Shown here: positions 1 to 8,475 of the stretch, piece after piece
Layout: the number at the start of each line of letters is the position of its first letter
Position numbering within the stretch: position 1 is the first letter of the stretch
Assembly: GCA_027064585.1 (NCBI GenBank)
Contig: JAMOPI010000011.1
Span: 1 to 59,410 of the forward strand
Direction of reading: 5' to 3'
Source of the DNA: Candidatus Desulfofervidaceae bacterium
GTDB lineage: Bacteria; Desulfobacterota; Desulfofervidia; Desulfofervidales; Desulfofervidaceae
DNA length: 59,410 bases
The notes under the pieces: generated by a model
Told to the model about the DNA's origin: nothing
Database searches by the model: none
What the model saw: the letters and a program-made list of their open reading frames with translations, nothing else
Made by a program: the position numbers and the translations under genes

Positions 1-1
1 G

Positions 2-106
2 GAGCGGGACAGGAAGTTAAGGGAGGCCAGGGCAGCCCGCCTTGAGCAGTTTAATAAATTTAAAACCACCTTAATTGCGAAGCCTAATTTGTCCAATTCC
101 CGCTGA
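2..106 (+). CDS. C-terminal end of an unidentified gene (partial)
   Basis: A frame open from the window edge ends at a TGA at 104-106 and encodes about 34 residues. The segment is rich in Arg, Glu and Lys (ERDRKLREARAARLEQFNKF), as in a basic coiled-coil tail. No family can be recognised from so short a piece. It could also be chance open frame, since no start is visible. It converges on the toxin gene that ends at 127. Confidence 0.3.
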   Translation, partial: ERDRKLREARAARLEQFNKFKTTLIAKPNLSNSR

Positions 107-126
107 ACCAGGACAGATTTATTAAA

Positions 127-459
127 TTACCCCTTTAGGATTTTTACTATACAATTTATAACTTCTTCAATCTTCTTCTTTTTTAATGTCCCAATTCTAT
201 ACAGAATTATACTCTCATCTGCTGTAAAAATTTTGTTTGGTCTTATATTACTTTCTTGTCTTAATCCGCCTTCTTCAAAATCAGCATCGTTCAACCTTAT
301 AGCATATTCATCTCTTACATTTTTACTTGTTATTTGACACAAAATCAAATCTTTCCCTTTTAAATTAGCTATTACTAACGTGGGTCGTCGTTTTGCTCCT
401 TTCAGGTCAGAAAAAGGAAAAGGGATAACGACTACATCTCCTTTTATAAATCTTTCCAT
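127..459 (-). CDS. MazF/PemK-like toxin of a type II toxin-antitoxin pair
   Basis: Predicted endoribonuclease toxin of the MazF/PemK superfamily, about 110 residues as usual for the family. The N-terminal pattern GDVVVIPFPFSDLKGAKRRP, followed by a TLVIAN strand and a central ITS motif, is typical of the SH3-like barrel. These toxins cleave mRNA when the labile antitoxin is lost. An in-frame ATG lies 27 nt further up, but the ATG at 459 is preferred: it follows a GAGGAAG ribosome site by a few bases, and family members begin about ten residues before the first beta strand. The start lies inside the end of the upstream antitoxin gene (16 nt overlap), implying translational coupling. Confidence 0.8.
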   Translation of the reverse strand: MERFIKGDVVVIPFPFSDLKGAKRRPTLVIANLKGKDLILCQITSKNVRDEYAIRLNDADFEEGGLRQESNIRPNKIFTADESIILYRIGTLKKKKIEEVINCIVKILKG

Positions 460-644
460 GCTTCGTCTTCCTCTGGTAAAAGCCAATCTTTGGCTAAAGT
501 TTTTTCGCTTAAAAATAAAGTTTCATTGTTTTCGACTTTTAATTTGAGAAATTCAATAAAATCAATCACTTCTTTCCAATAAGATGGGGGTAATTGCTTC
601 AATTTTTCTAAGACAATTTCTTCATATTTTGTTTGGGGTTGCAT
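444..644 (-). CDS. DUF2281-like antitoxin
   Basis: Small acidic protein of 66 residues. The N-terminal half (EKLKQLPPSYWKEVIDFIEF) matches the DUF2281-type antitoxin pattern in which short helices around a Leu-Pro-x-x-x-x-x-Glu-Val motif precede a C-terminal toxin-binding tail. That tail is acidic with two Trp (DWLLPEEDEAWKDL), as expected for a peptide that wraps a basic toxin. It is translated first, overlaps the toxin gene, and probably represses their shared promoter. An AGGAT ribosome site precedes the ATG. The family call rests on pattern and position; the pairing is well supported by the gene overlap. Confidence 0.7.
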   Translation of the reverse strand: MQPQTKYEEIVLEKLKQLPPSYWKEVIDFIEFLKLKVENNETLFLSEKTLAKDWLLPEEDEAWKDL

Positions 645-796
645 AGTGTTATCCTACCTTGTTCTTTTTATCGTATTCTTTTCTAACTTAACATTTATTT
701 AAAATTTTGTCTAATTTCCAAATACTATAAACTCCGCGCTAGCAAATAAATATAAGCTTTCATTCATTTGGCTTAACGCTATTCATCAACACTAAC
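645..796. other. AT-rich spacer between toxin-antitoxin pair and nrdJ remnant
   Basis: About 150 nt with no convincing gene. It should hold the promoter of the antitoxin-toxin pair (minus strand), but no -35/-10 pair stands out among the many A/T runs. Stop codons occur in all frames. Confidence 0.4.
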
Positions 797-1962
797 TTAT
801 TCACACTGAGAAGAATCACAGGTGCGGCAGACGGCACAGCCAGTTTTAATGAGCCCTAAAACAATCAATGTCTGTCCTGGCTTGCTCCGGTCCCGATAGA
901 CGGTAACGCCCTTTAAGTTTAACGCATAGGCCTTTAAATAGATTTTCCTTAGGCCTTTAAATAGATTTTCCTCTTGACATCAATGACATTGTCCAAAAAG
1001 TGCACGGCTGTGTCTACTACTATTCCCAATTTATCATAATTTATGCCATCGGCCTCAACGAACTTAGAAAGATTGATAGACCCTAGGTTACAACTCTCAA
1101 AAGGTAAAAGTGGTTGCTCGCCGCAGGGATTGGTAGCCTCAATTTCGCCCAAGGCAGGCGTGGGATTAAATCTGTTGACAATGTCTATAAAGATTACCCC
1201 TGGATCACCAGTTTCCCAGGCCGCTTTGGCGATTTTGTCAAATATATAACGGGCAGAGACTTTGCGTACGGGCTTGCCGGTGCGGGGGTTAATGAGTTCA
1301 TATTCGGCGTCGTTTTTAAAGGCTTGCATAAAGCTATCGGTAATGGCTACAGAAAGGTTGAAGTTTCTCAATTGCTGCGCTTGTGTCTTGGCTTCAATGA
1401 AGATTTCAATATCTGGATGGTCAACACGCAAAATACCCATATTGGCCCCTCGGCGCATGCCTCCTTGTTTAATCGTCTCTGTGGCCACATCATAAATCCG
1501 CATAAAGGAAACAGGCCCACTGGCTACGCCATAGGTGCTTTTGACAAGATCACCTTGAGGGCGGATACGGGAGAAAGAAAAGCCTGTGCCACCACCACTC
1601 TTATGGATAATGGCGGCATATTTAAGGGTGTCAAAGATGCTTTCTATAGAGTCTTCTATAGGCAGAACAAAGCAGGCCGAAAGCTGTCCCAATTCTCGTC
1701 CGGCGTTCATAAGGGTAGGGGAGTTGGGCAGAAATTCTAGCTTGGTCATGAGGGTGTAAAATTTATGGGCCACAGCTTCAATGTCTGCCCTTTTATCGTA
1801 TAAAAGGTCTGCCGCCGCTACGGTCTTTGCCACCCGCCAAAACATTTCTTCTGGCGTCTCTATAGGCTCGCCGGAGGCATCCTTTTTAAGATAGCGCTTT
1901 GCCAAGACAAAAAGGGCATTTGGAGTTAAAGGCAAATTAGTTTTTACTTTAACTTTATCCAT
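797..1962 (-). pseudogene. nrdJ: Class II (adenosylcobalamin) ribonucleotide reductase, internally deleted and frameshifted
   Basis: The intact 5' part encodes 337 residues of a B12-dependent ribonucleoside-diphosphate reductase: SPTLMNAG near residue 81, LSACF with the first redox Cys (C97), glycine-rich [10 protein letters not shown] near 124, the thiyl-radical motif NPCGE (N278, C280, E282) and ESCNL with C291. Just after LDNVIDV the sequence jumps to what is normally the extreme C-terminus. The first copy of a 23-bp tandem repeat runs into a stop. The second copy, in another frame, continues as KAYALNLKGVTVYRDRSKPG and ends in a Cys-rich tail with its stop at 797-799. The second half of the barrel, with the substrate-phosphate loop, is missing, so the product should be inactive. 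Start at 1962 follows a GAGGAG site. Downstream of the AAA+ gene in the same operon. Confidence 0.8.
928..972 (-). repeat. 23-bp tandem duplication at the nrdJ deletion junction
   Basis: Two adjacent copies (928-950 and 951-972 plus one base) of a unit containing AGGCCTTTAAATAGATTTTC. Because 23 is not a multiple of three, the duplication shifts the frame. With a single copy the N-terminal part would read straight into the C-terminal part. The repeat sits exactly where the two ends of the gene are joined. Confidence 0.9.
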
Positions 1963-1994
1963 ATTTATCTCCTCTTTTTCACCCATTCACCATT

Positions 1995-4900
1995 TTAGTT
2001 TTGCCCCATCCAATTCCTTATCATTTGGTCAAGCTCGGCTTTATCCGTTGGCTCGTCTACCCATATTTCAAAAAAGCGGCTGCGCAGGGAAGGGGAAAGC
2101 AGGTTACGTGAGCCGTGGATGCGAGGCGGATTGATGGCCAAGAAGAGACGAAAATTGGGATGGGCCTTATAGACTCTTCCCTCTTCACTCATGAGATAGC
2201 CAAAGTCAATGAGGGTGTTTAGGTATTCAGAAAGGGGATTTAAGTTGGCCTCATCAATAAGGAGCCAAAAACCTTTCTCTACCGCCTCAAAGAGCAATCC
2301 TGGGCGATAGCGCCATTTCCCTTTATCATCCTGGACATATCCACCTAAGAGTTCTTCTAAGCTGGTGTCTGAAGAAAGGTTGATGTAGAACAGGTTTGTT
2401 CCCTTTTCCCTCGCCAGATAGCGCAAAAGGGTGGTTTTTCCTGAGGCAGGCATTCCTACTAAAAGTACAGGCTCATGCTGAAGAAGGGCAGTGAGGATGT
2501 AAGATAAGGTGATCTTTTGGGACTTGGTAGGCGTAATTTTACCTTCTTCTTGGGGAATAAAGTTATTGCCCTTAGTGACCTTAAGCTCGGTCATAAGGGA
2601 CCTGAGCCTTCTCCCTTGGGCCTCAATCATTGTCTTTAAGTCCAAGCCCTTTATTTTAAAACCAAAGTGGGTGTCTAAGAGGGCCATGAGGGCCTCTTTT
2701 TCGGTTTTATCCCTTATGCGGGCGAGATAAACGCCATAAAGGGCAGAAAACAAATGACTAAGTAATTCTCTTTCTGTAAGTTCCCTTTGAAAAAGCCATT
2801 CTATCCTTTTACCCAGCCGGATAATGTCCCTCAAAGAAAAGATATAGCTGTCTCTTTCTTCTTTGCCGATTAGTCTTGCCTCTGCCTGCGTCTCTAGGAT
2901 ACGGTGAAACCGGGCTAGAACAAGGGCAAAGGAGGCGGGGATGGAAAAAAGACTGCTTAAAATTTCAGCAATTTCTTGTTCAGATAAGGGGTTTTGGTAG
3001 TAAATTTGCCACCGGGAGAGAAAGACTTGGGAAAGTTTTTGACGCCCAGCATAGCTTTCGGGATTGGCGGTGGCAAAAAGCCTGAAGTCGGGGTGGGGTT
3101 TAAGACGTTTTTGCTTCCCATCCTGCGAATAGATAAAATAGCCTGTGGTCAGATAGTCGTTTAGGACTTCTATTACCTCTGAAGAGGCCAAGTTGATCTC
3201 CTCTAAAACCAGCCACTTGCCCTCCTTGGCGGCCTTAAGAATTACCCCATCCTGCCACTTAAACCGGCCCTTCTTATCTGGCTTTATCCCTCCAATGAGC
3301 TCAAATTTAGAAGAATAGGGGTTGAGGGTATAGGAAAGATGCTCATAGCCTAAGAGACTGGCCAGCCATTTTACGAGAAAACTCTTGCCTGTAGAGGTAG
3401 GGCCTAGGAGCAAAAGGGGATGCTTGAGTAAATAGGCAAGGGCGATGGTCTTTAACATCTGAAAACCCGTAGCCGTAAAGACACAAGGAGAAGGAAGAGT
3501 CTTCTTTTTTCTTTTAAGCACTAAATCCCCAAGAATTACTTCATCTTCTTTGATCCTTATAGCCGAGGCAAAACTGCCCTTTAAGGGCGTATCTAGGCTT
3601 TTGTTTAATGCCTGTTCAAACCGATTTATTACTTGCTTTAATTCTTTATCCTGTAATTCCTGGGCAATGGCCTTTGTTAATACCTTGGTAGCCCCTTGGA
3701 CAATCTCGTCTTCCTTTAAGGAAAGCATCTTTTCTAGGTTTGTTAAGTATTTTTTCTCTCCCTGCTCAATGAAGTGGGCGTATACCTGTAAAAGATTGTC
3801 GGCTGCGGCCTTGATCATGTCTGGATCTTCACTTTCTAGCCAGGCCTCTAGGTCGTTTAAATAATCCATCTTTCCCCTGATGGCCAAGGTGGCATAGATC
3901 TCGGCTAGGGAAGAAATAGCACTAATGCGGACATAGATCTTAGGATGTTCAAGCAGAAGCTCAATTTTGTCTAGCGCAGGGAGAATTTGCCTTTCAATCA
4001 TCTTTTTATAAATTGTGGTCAAGGCAGAAAGGGCGACAATACAGACATAAAAATCTGCATCATCAAGCATTTTCTCCAGTTCTTTAAATGCATTTTCATC
4101 CCCTCTTTGCGCAAGGAAACCATAGACCTGGGCCAAGGCAATGGAGATCTTCCGGCTAAAATACCAGTCTTTGGAATCAAGCATTCCTTTTAGCCTCTGC
4201 AGACAGGCTGTGTTCCCTCTCGCCACTTCTTGGGCACATACCTTGCCTAAGGCATTTGCTGCAGCGTTGGTTACGGGGCTATAACGGTCTTTAAGTAAGA
4301 CCTCTAGTTTTTCAAAAGAAGGATTTTGTCCTTCTTGGACAAGATAGAGATAAATGGGGTAAATGGCATTAATGGCGGCAATACGCACCCGCCAATCCTC
4401 ATTAAAGAGAAGCGATTCTAAACAGCCTAAATGGCAAGAACGCTGGGCTTTGAAGAAGGCCAGATAGATTTTCCCCAAGGCAATGGCAATTCTTTCCCTT
4501 ACCCGGCCATAGGGGCTATGCCGCATGTTTTCAAGAAGATGGAGATCAACTTCCCTCTGTTTAGTGATAAGGGCGGCATAAATTTCGGCTAAGGCCTCTA
4601 TGGCTGCGGTGCAGATATTTAAGTCCTTTTCTGTAAGTAAATTTTCTATGGGAGTAAGGTCAGGCCATTTCCCTTCTTGGATGGATTTAAGAAATGCCCG
4701 TTTAAGTTGGGCAAGAGCAGCCAAGACGATTTCAGATTGAGGATCAGCTAAAAGCCTTAGCAGCGAAGTCAAATATTTGCCCTCATCCTCCTCTAAAAGC
4801 AGGCAATAGGTTTCTGCCAACACACTGGCAGCGGTCTTACGCACATGCCAATCAGGGTGACGGAGGAGTTCCTCAAGTGTTTTTAAATACCTTCCTTCTC

Positions 4901-5456
4901 CCTGCCTAATTAAAAACTGATAAATTTCTCCCAAACACCGGGTAGAGAGTTCTCGGATACGCCAATAAGGGGCATTTAGCTGTTCTTTCAATTCTTCTAA
5001 AATTATTTCTCTTATCATTTGGCTGGGAATGCAAAAAAAGGCCGTCTTTAAGGCCAAAGTCCTCACTACCTCTTGGCGGTGTTTTAGCAGGCGGGATAAG
5101 AGTAAGAGAACGTTTTTTATCCCCTCATTTTGGGCAAAGGTACTAAGAAAGGCAATTAATTCTCCCAAACCTTTAAGGATGGCCACTTGAGCCTTAGGTT
5201 CAAAAGAAGAAATGTCCTCTTTGACCATTCCCCTTTCTTTGAGTTGGTTTAAAATATCTTTCCTAATTTCCTTTTTATCGCTACTCTGGGTAAAACCATA
5301 GTTTAAGGCCTCAAACAATGCGTTTTTATATCCAATCTGTTGGAGATAATTTAAGGCCTCAGCCGTCCTTTTTAAGTGGCGGACATTTAGTTGGGGCCAC
5401 TTTGCCTTTAAGTGGAGGTAAATTTCTGCTAAAGCACTGTTAAAATCTTTAGGCAA
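1995..5456 (-). CDS. HEAT-repeat protein with two midasin-like AAA+ (AAA_5) modules
   Basis: Protein of 1153 residues. Residues about 1-640 are HEAT/armadillo-like repeats of roughly 42 residues carrying W-x-V/I-R and A-L-x-x-I/V-Y signatures. Two MoxR/midasin-type ATPase modules follow. The first has Walker A GPTSTGKS near 685, Walker B LVLEEIN and an ATANPESYAGR sensor region. The second has Walker A GMPASGKT near 1003, Walker B LLIDEAN and an AINPP sensor with an Arg-rich LRSRFF end. MoxR-type ATPases work with VWA proteins to remodel or load metal into target enzymes, and the VWA gene lies directly upstream with an 8-nt overlap. The start is a TTG after a GAGGAG site. I know no characterised protein with this exact architecture; the target is unknown. 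Confidence 0.8.
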   Translation of the reverse strand: MPKDFNSALAEIYLHLKAKWPQLNVRHLKRTAEALNYLQQIGYKNALFEALNYGFTQSSDKKEIRKDILNQLKERGMVKEDISSFEPKAQVAILKGLGELIAFLSTFAQNEGIKNVLLLLSRLLKHRQEVVRTLALKTAFFCIPSQMIREIILEELKEQLNAPYWRIRELSTRCLGEIYQFLIRQGEGRYLKTLEELLRHPDWHVRKTAASVLAETYCLLLEEDEGKYLTSLLRLLADPQSEIVLAALAQLKRAFLKSIQEGKWPDLTPIENLLTEKDLNICTAAIEALAEIYAALITKQREVDLHLLENMRHSPYGRVRERIAIALGKIYLAFFKAQRSCHLGCLESLLFNEDWRVRIAAINAIYPIYLYLVQEGQNPSFEKLEVLLKDRYSPVTNAAANALGKVCAQEVARGNTACLQRLKGMLDSKDWYFSRKISIALAQVYGFLAQRGDENAFKELEKMLDDADFYVCIVALSALTTIYKKMIERQILPALDKIELLLEHPKIYVRISAISSLAEIYATLAIRGKMDYLNDLEAWLESEDPDMIKAAADNLLQVYAHFIEQGEKKYLTNLEKMLSLKEDEIVQGATKVLTKAIAQELQDKELKQVINRFEQALNKSLDTPLKGSFASAIRIKEDEVILGDLVLKRKKKTLPSPCVFTATGFQMLKTIALAYLLKHPLLLLGPTSTGKSFLVKWLASLLGYEHLSYTLNPYSSKFELIGGIKPDKKGRFKWQDGVILKAAKEGKWLVLEEINLASSEVIEVLNDYLTTGYFIYSQDGKQKRLKPHPDFRLFATANPESYAGRQKLSQVFLSRWQIYYQNPLSEQEIAEILSSLFSIPASFALVLARFHRILETQAEARLIGKEERDSYIFSLRDIIRLGKRIEWLFQRELTERELLSHLFSALYGVYLARIRDKTEKEALMALLDTHFGFKIKGLDLKTMIEAQGRRLRSLMTELKVTKGNNFIPQEEGKITPTKSQKITLSYILTALLQHEPVLLVGMPASGKTTLLRYLAREKGTNLFYINLSSDTSLEELLGGYVQDDKGKWRYRPGLLFEAVEKGFWLLIDEANLNPLSEYLNTLIDFGYLMSEEGRVYKAHPNFRLFLAINPPRIHGSRNLLSPSLRSRFFEIWVDEPTDKAELDQMIRNWMGQN

Positions 5457-7176
5457 GGTAAAACTCCTCTATCTTTTTCTCTAAAAGGTGGCCCAATGCC
5501 TGAGGTAATTCTTCTAGTCTTTCTATCTGGATGGCGTTTTTGTAACGCCTTTTTACATCGGTGATAAATCCACCAATGCCAATTCCGATGACCTCTATGT
5601 CCTTGTTTTCTGCCTCTTCCTGCAAGATAGCAAAGCTTTTGCCTGTATTGTTGACATTGCCCTCACCGTCGGTAATCATAATGATTAGTCTTAAGGCATC
5701 GTTAGGTGTATTTTCTAAAAGACCTGTCGTTAAGGCTAGGGCATCGGCGTCGGCCGTAAGTCCGGCGGGAATATACATAGAAATCTCAGCAAACAGCTCT
5801 GCCCTTTGCCTTGGGTTGAGCTCTGTGGTTAGCTCCTTATGCACCACTACGGTATCGGCAAATCCTACTAGGGCATAATTTATTTTTAGTTGGCTTAAAG
5901 TTTCCATAAAGAGCAAGAGGGCCTTTAAGGCCGCACTCCTTTTGGGTTCTACCATAGAGCCAGATTCATCTAAAACCAAGGCAATGTAATGCTCTCGCTC
6001 CGTAGGGAGCCTGCGCCTTAAAAAGATTTCTAAGTCACTTCTTTCTAAGGGGATGTTTTGGTCAAGCTTGCGTGTTTGGTTCATAGCCTTTCTTAAATCG
6101 GGTCTTTGTCCAGATTGGAAATAGCCTATATAACAATGTTTTCTGTTTTGGACCAAACAGTTTTCCAATACCCCATAGAGGTGTTGAATAAGGGAAGAAA
6201 TCTCAGGATAAAACCTTTGGTATAAAGAAGGGGTGGTAGAAGTTAGGTCCTTTTGTATGCGGATAAGGTTTCTAAGACTTAAACCTTTAAGAGATTTCCG
6301 TAGAGGTTGCTTAATGCCTTTAGGGGAAGGGGTAAAACTCCATTGCTCTTGCATATCTTGGGTCTCTATTTTAGGACGGAGGTCCTCTGCCAAGGCCTGT
6401 GCCCCTTGTTCTATAAGCCCCTGCACCATTTGTTGGGTCGTTTCGGTCTGAACATTAGGGGCTAGTTGTTCCTTAATTCTTTCTTGGGCTGTATCTACAA
6501 GTCTCTCATAAACTGGCAGGATGTGAGTAGTGATAAGTTGGGCGGTCTTAAGGGTAAGAGCAAACTTTTCCTTTTCTCCTACCCATCCTTTAGGATAGCA
6601 AGAAAAGATTGCTTCAAAAAAGGGATGAGTTTCCTCGAGGGCCTTTTTTACCTCTGGATTAAGAAGGAGGGGAGGGAATTTTTTGAACCGCCAAAGGTAA
6701 AGCACGCCAAGCAGATACTCAACGTGGGGATAAAAGACATAAGGATGAATGTCTTTTTTGATTTGTCTTTGTAAGTGGTTGATATATTCGGTCTTGGTCA
6801 GATCTTCTGACAAAAGTTGGTTATAAATCTGTTCTAAGTAAAATATTGCTCCTGGATAGAGAGAAATGACCCACTCGTTGGTGCGGATGTCCTCAAACAC
6901 ATGAAAAAGCAATTTAAGGTAGTTTTTAGAAAAAAGTTGGAGAAAAGGTTCTTTTCTTGGATCAATCCGGGTAATTTGTCTATGGCCAATTTCATGGAGG
7001 ATGAAACCAACGGTTTCTTCAAGTGAACATCGCTGGGTCAGGTCTTTAGGAAACTCCAATAAATTCCGTTCATAATCGTAACGCCAGACGTGTCCAGGTT
7101 TGACTTTAAGGGTAGTGTCTTCCCCTAAGGCCGTAGAAAGGATTTCAATCAGGCCAATTAGGTCTAAGTTAGGCAT
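5449..7176 (-). CDS. CobT/NorD-like protein: HEXXH metallopeptidase-like motif plus VWA domain
   Basis: Protein of 575 residues from the ATG at 7176. An upstream in-frame ATG at 7251 would add 25 residues but overlaps promoter sequence. The N-terminal part has HEIGH (61-65) in a hydrophobic helix and a downstream FEDIRTN segment (94-100), the arrangement of a zinc-peptidase HEXXH with a third acidic ligand. The C-terminal VWA domain has the MIDAS motif DESGS (D403, S405, S407) and later the conserved Thr and ITDGEGN segments. VWA partners of MoxR-type ATPases (NorD, CbbO, CobT, ViaA) act as adaptors. Here the ATPase gene follows with an 8-nt overlap. Peptidase activity is not certain: CobT-like proteins carry comparable remnants. 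Confidence 0.8.
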   Translation of the reverse strand: MPNLDLIGLIEILSTALGEDTTLKVKPGHVWRYDYERNLLEFPKDLTQRCSLEETVGFILHEIGHRQITRIDPRKEPFLQLFSKNYLKLLFHVFEDIRTNEWVISLYPGAIFYLEQIYNQLLSEDLTKTEYINHLQRQIKKDIHPYVFYPHVEYLLGVLYLWRFKKFPPLLLNPEVKKALEETHPFFEAIFSCYPKGWVGEKEKFALTLKTAQLITTHILPVYERLVDTAQERIKEQLAPNVQTETTQQMVQGLIEQGAQALAEDLRPKIETQDMQEQWSFTPSPKGIKQPLRKSLKGLSLRNLIRIQKDLTSTTPSLYQRFYPEISSLIQHLYGVLENCLVQNRKHCYIGYFQSGQRPDLRKAMNQTRKLDQNIPLERSDLEIFLRRRLPTEREHYIALVLDESGSMVEPKRSAALKALLLFMETLSQLKINYALVGFADTVVVHKELTTELNPRQRAELFAEISMYIPAGLTADADALALTTGLLENTPNDALRLIIMITDGEGNVNNTGKSFAILQEEAENKDIEVIGIGIGGFITDVKRRYKNAIQIERLEELPQALGHLLEKKIEEFYLA

Positions 7177-7182
7177 CAGTTC

Positions 7183-7210
7183 ATTATAGCAAAAAACGGG
7201 GAGAGAGCAA
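7183..7210 (-). promoter_or_regulatory. Sigma-70 type promoter of the VWA/AAA+ operon, near leaderless
   Basis: TTGCTC, a 16-nt spacer and a perfect TATAAT on the minus strand. The last base of the -10 box lies 7 nt from the ATG at 7176, so transcription would begin at or next to the start codon. No Shine-Dalgarno sequence precedes this ATG. Confidence 0.5.
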
Positions 7211-7244
7211 AATGGGAATGAGGCAAAAGTAAAAACATTTCCCC

Positions 7245-7273
7245 TTGACAAGGTGATTTTTGACTTATAGAAA
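7245..7273 (+). promoter_or_regulatory. Promoter of the sulfide-assimilation operon
   Basis: Consensus TTGACA at 7245-7250 and a weak -10 (TAGAAA at 17-nt spacing, or TATAGA at 15). It precedes the first gene by about 30 nt, with a GGAGGAAGGG ribosome site in between. It lies back to back with the promoter of the VWA operon. I see no SAM, TPP or T-box leader here. Confidence 0.55.
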
Positions 7274-7302
7274 AAGAAAACTTTGAGGCCGGAGGAAGGG
7301 AA

Positions 7303-8475
7303 ATGAAGACCATAGAGGAAATCAATGCCAAGATAAAAAAGGGGAAGGCAGTAGTGGTTACGGCTGAAGAAATTCTAGAAGTCGTAAAGGAAAAGGGGAT
7401 AAAGAGAACATTGCAAGAAGTAGATGTGGTCACCACCGGTACCTTTAGTCCGATGTGTTCCTCCGGCATGTTGCTTAACTTAAAACAGCCCAAGCCGTCA
7501 ATGAAATTAGGAGGGGGCGAGGTTTTCTTAAACGGAGTAATGGCCTATGCTGGCTTTGCCGCTGCCGATCTCTATCTGGGGGCAGCAGCCTTGCCTGAGG
7601 ACGACCCTCGTAACCAGGTCTATCCCGGTGCCTTTAAGTATGGAGGAGGACATGTCATAGAGGAGTTTGTGGCCGGAAAAGATATAAAAATTGAGGCCTA
7701 TGCTTACGGCACCCATTGTTACCCAAGAAGGGAGTTTACCGGCTTTATCAACATTCATTCAGTAAACAATGCTGTTTTATTGAATCCTCGTAATGTCTAT
7801 CAGAACTATAATGTGGCTGTGAATCTATCTTCAAAAATGGTTTATACCTATATGGGAGCCCTTTTGCCTAGATTAGGCAATGCTAGCTATGCCACGGCTG
7901 GACAGCTTTCTCCTTTATTGAATGATCCTTATTACAAAACGATCGGTATAGGCACGCGCATTTTTCTAGGAGGCGGAATCGGTTATGTCATCTGGCACGG
8001 TACGCAACATAGACCCAAGGTGCCTCGTACAAATAAGGGTATTCCTACGCGACCAGCTGGTACTTTGGCCTTGATCGGGGATTTAAAACAGATGAATAGC
8101 TATTGGATTAGGGGAGTATCTCTGCGGGGATATGGCGTAAGCCTAGCCGTGGGAGTGGGTATTCCTATTCCCCTTTTAAATGAGGAGATTCTTTCCTATA
8201 CCCTGGTGTCAAACGAGGATATCATCATGCCAGTGGTGGATTATGGTGAGGCCTATCCTGAAGGAAGGTCAGAGGTATTAGAAGAGGTGACTTACGCCGA
8301 GTTACAGTCAGGAGAGATAGAAATCGGTGGGAAAAAGGTGCCTACAGGTACTTACTCTAGTTATGCGCGGGCAAGAGAGGTGGCAGAGACATTGAAGGAA
8401 TGGATCAAGGCAGGCAAGTTTACCCTTACCCAACCAGCCGTTACCTTAGAAGAGTTAGGAGTAAGCTATGGTTAA
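7303..8475 (+). CDS. L-aspartate semialdehyde sulfurtransferase (COG1900/DUF39 homocysteine biosynthesis protein)
   Basis: Member of the DUF39 family that, in methanogens, converts aspartate semialdehyde and sulfide to homocysteine together with a NIL-domain ferredoxin. It spans 390 residues, full length. Two Cys expected to carry persulfide or disulfide chemistry are visible: C52 in FSPMCSSGM and C139 in YGTHCYPRR. Other family features are the Gly-rich RIFLGGGIGYVIWHGTQH segment and a PVVDYGEAYPEGR stretch. The next gene encodes the matching ferredoxin and overlaps by 8 nt, the same order as MA1821-MA1822 in Methanosarcina acetivorans. It replaces O-acylhomoserine-dependent homocysteine synthesis in sulfide-rich anaerobes. 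Confidence 0.9.
   Translation: MKTIEEINAKIKKGKAVVVTAEEILEVVKEKGIKRTLQEVDVVTTGTFSPMCSSGMLLNLKQPKPSMKLGGGEVFLNGVMAYAGFAAADLYLGAAALPEDDPRNQVYPGAFKYGGGHVIEEFVAGKDIKIEAYAYGTHCYPRREFTGFINIHSVNNAVLLNPRNVYQNYNVAVNLSSKMVYTYMGALLPRLGNASYATAGQLSPLLNDPYYKTIGIGTRIFLGGGIGYVIWHGTQHRPKVPRTNKGIPTRPAGTLALIGDLKQMNSYWIRGVSLRGYGVSLAVGVGIPIPLLNEEILSYTLVSNEDIIMPVVDYGEAYPEGRSEVLEEVTYAELQSGEIEIGGKKVPTGTYSSYARAREVAETLKEWIKAGKFTLTQPAVTLEELGVSYG

Noticed and set aside
1114-1740. 208-codon plus-strand open frame opposite nrdJ
   Set aside because: Mirror of a strongly coding minus strand; its translation has no recognisable domain and no ribosome site fits.
7211-7302. Possible SAM, TPP or T-box leader before the homocysteine/thiamine operon
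   Set aside because: The leader is only about 25-30 nt from the likely transcription start, too short for any of these.
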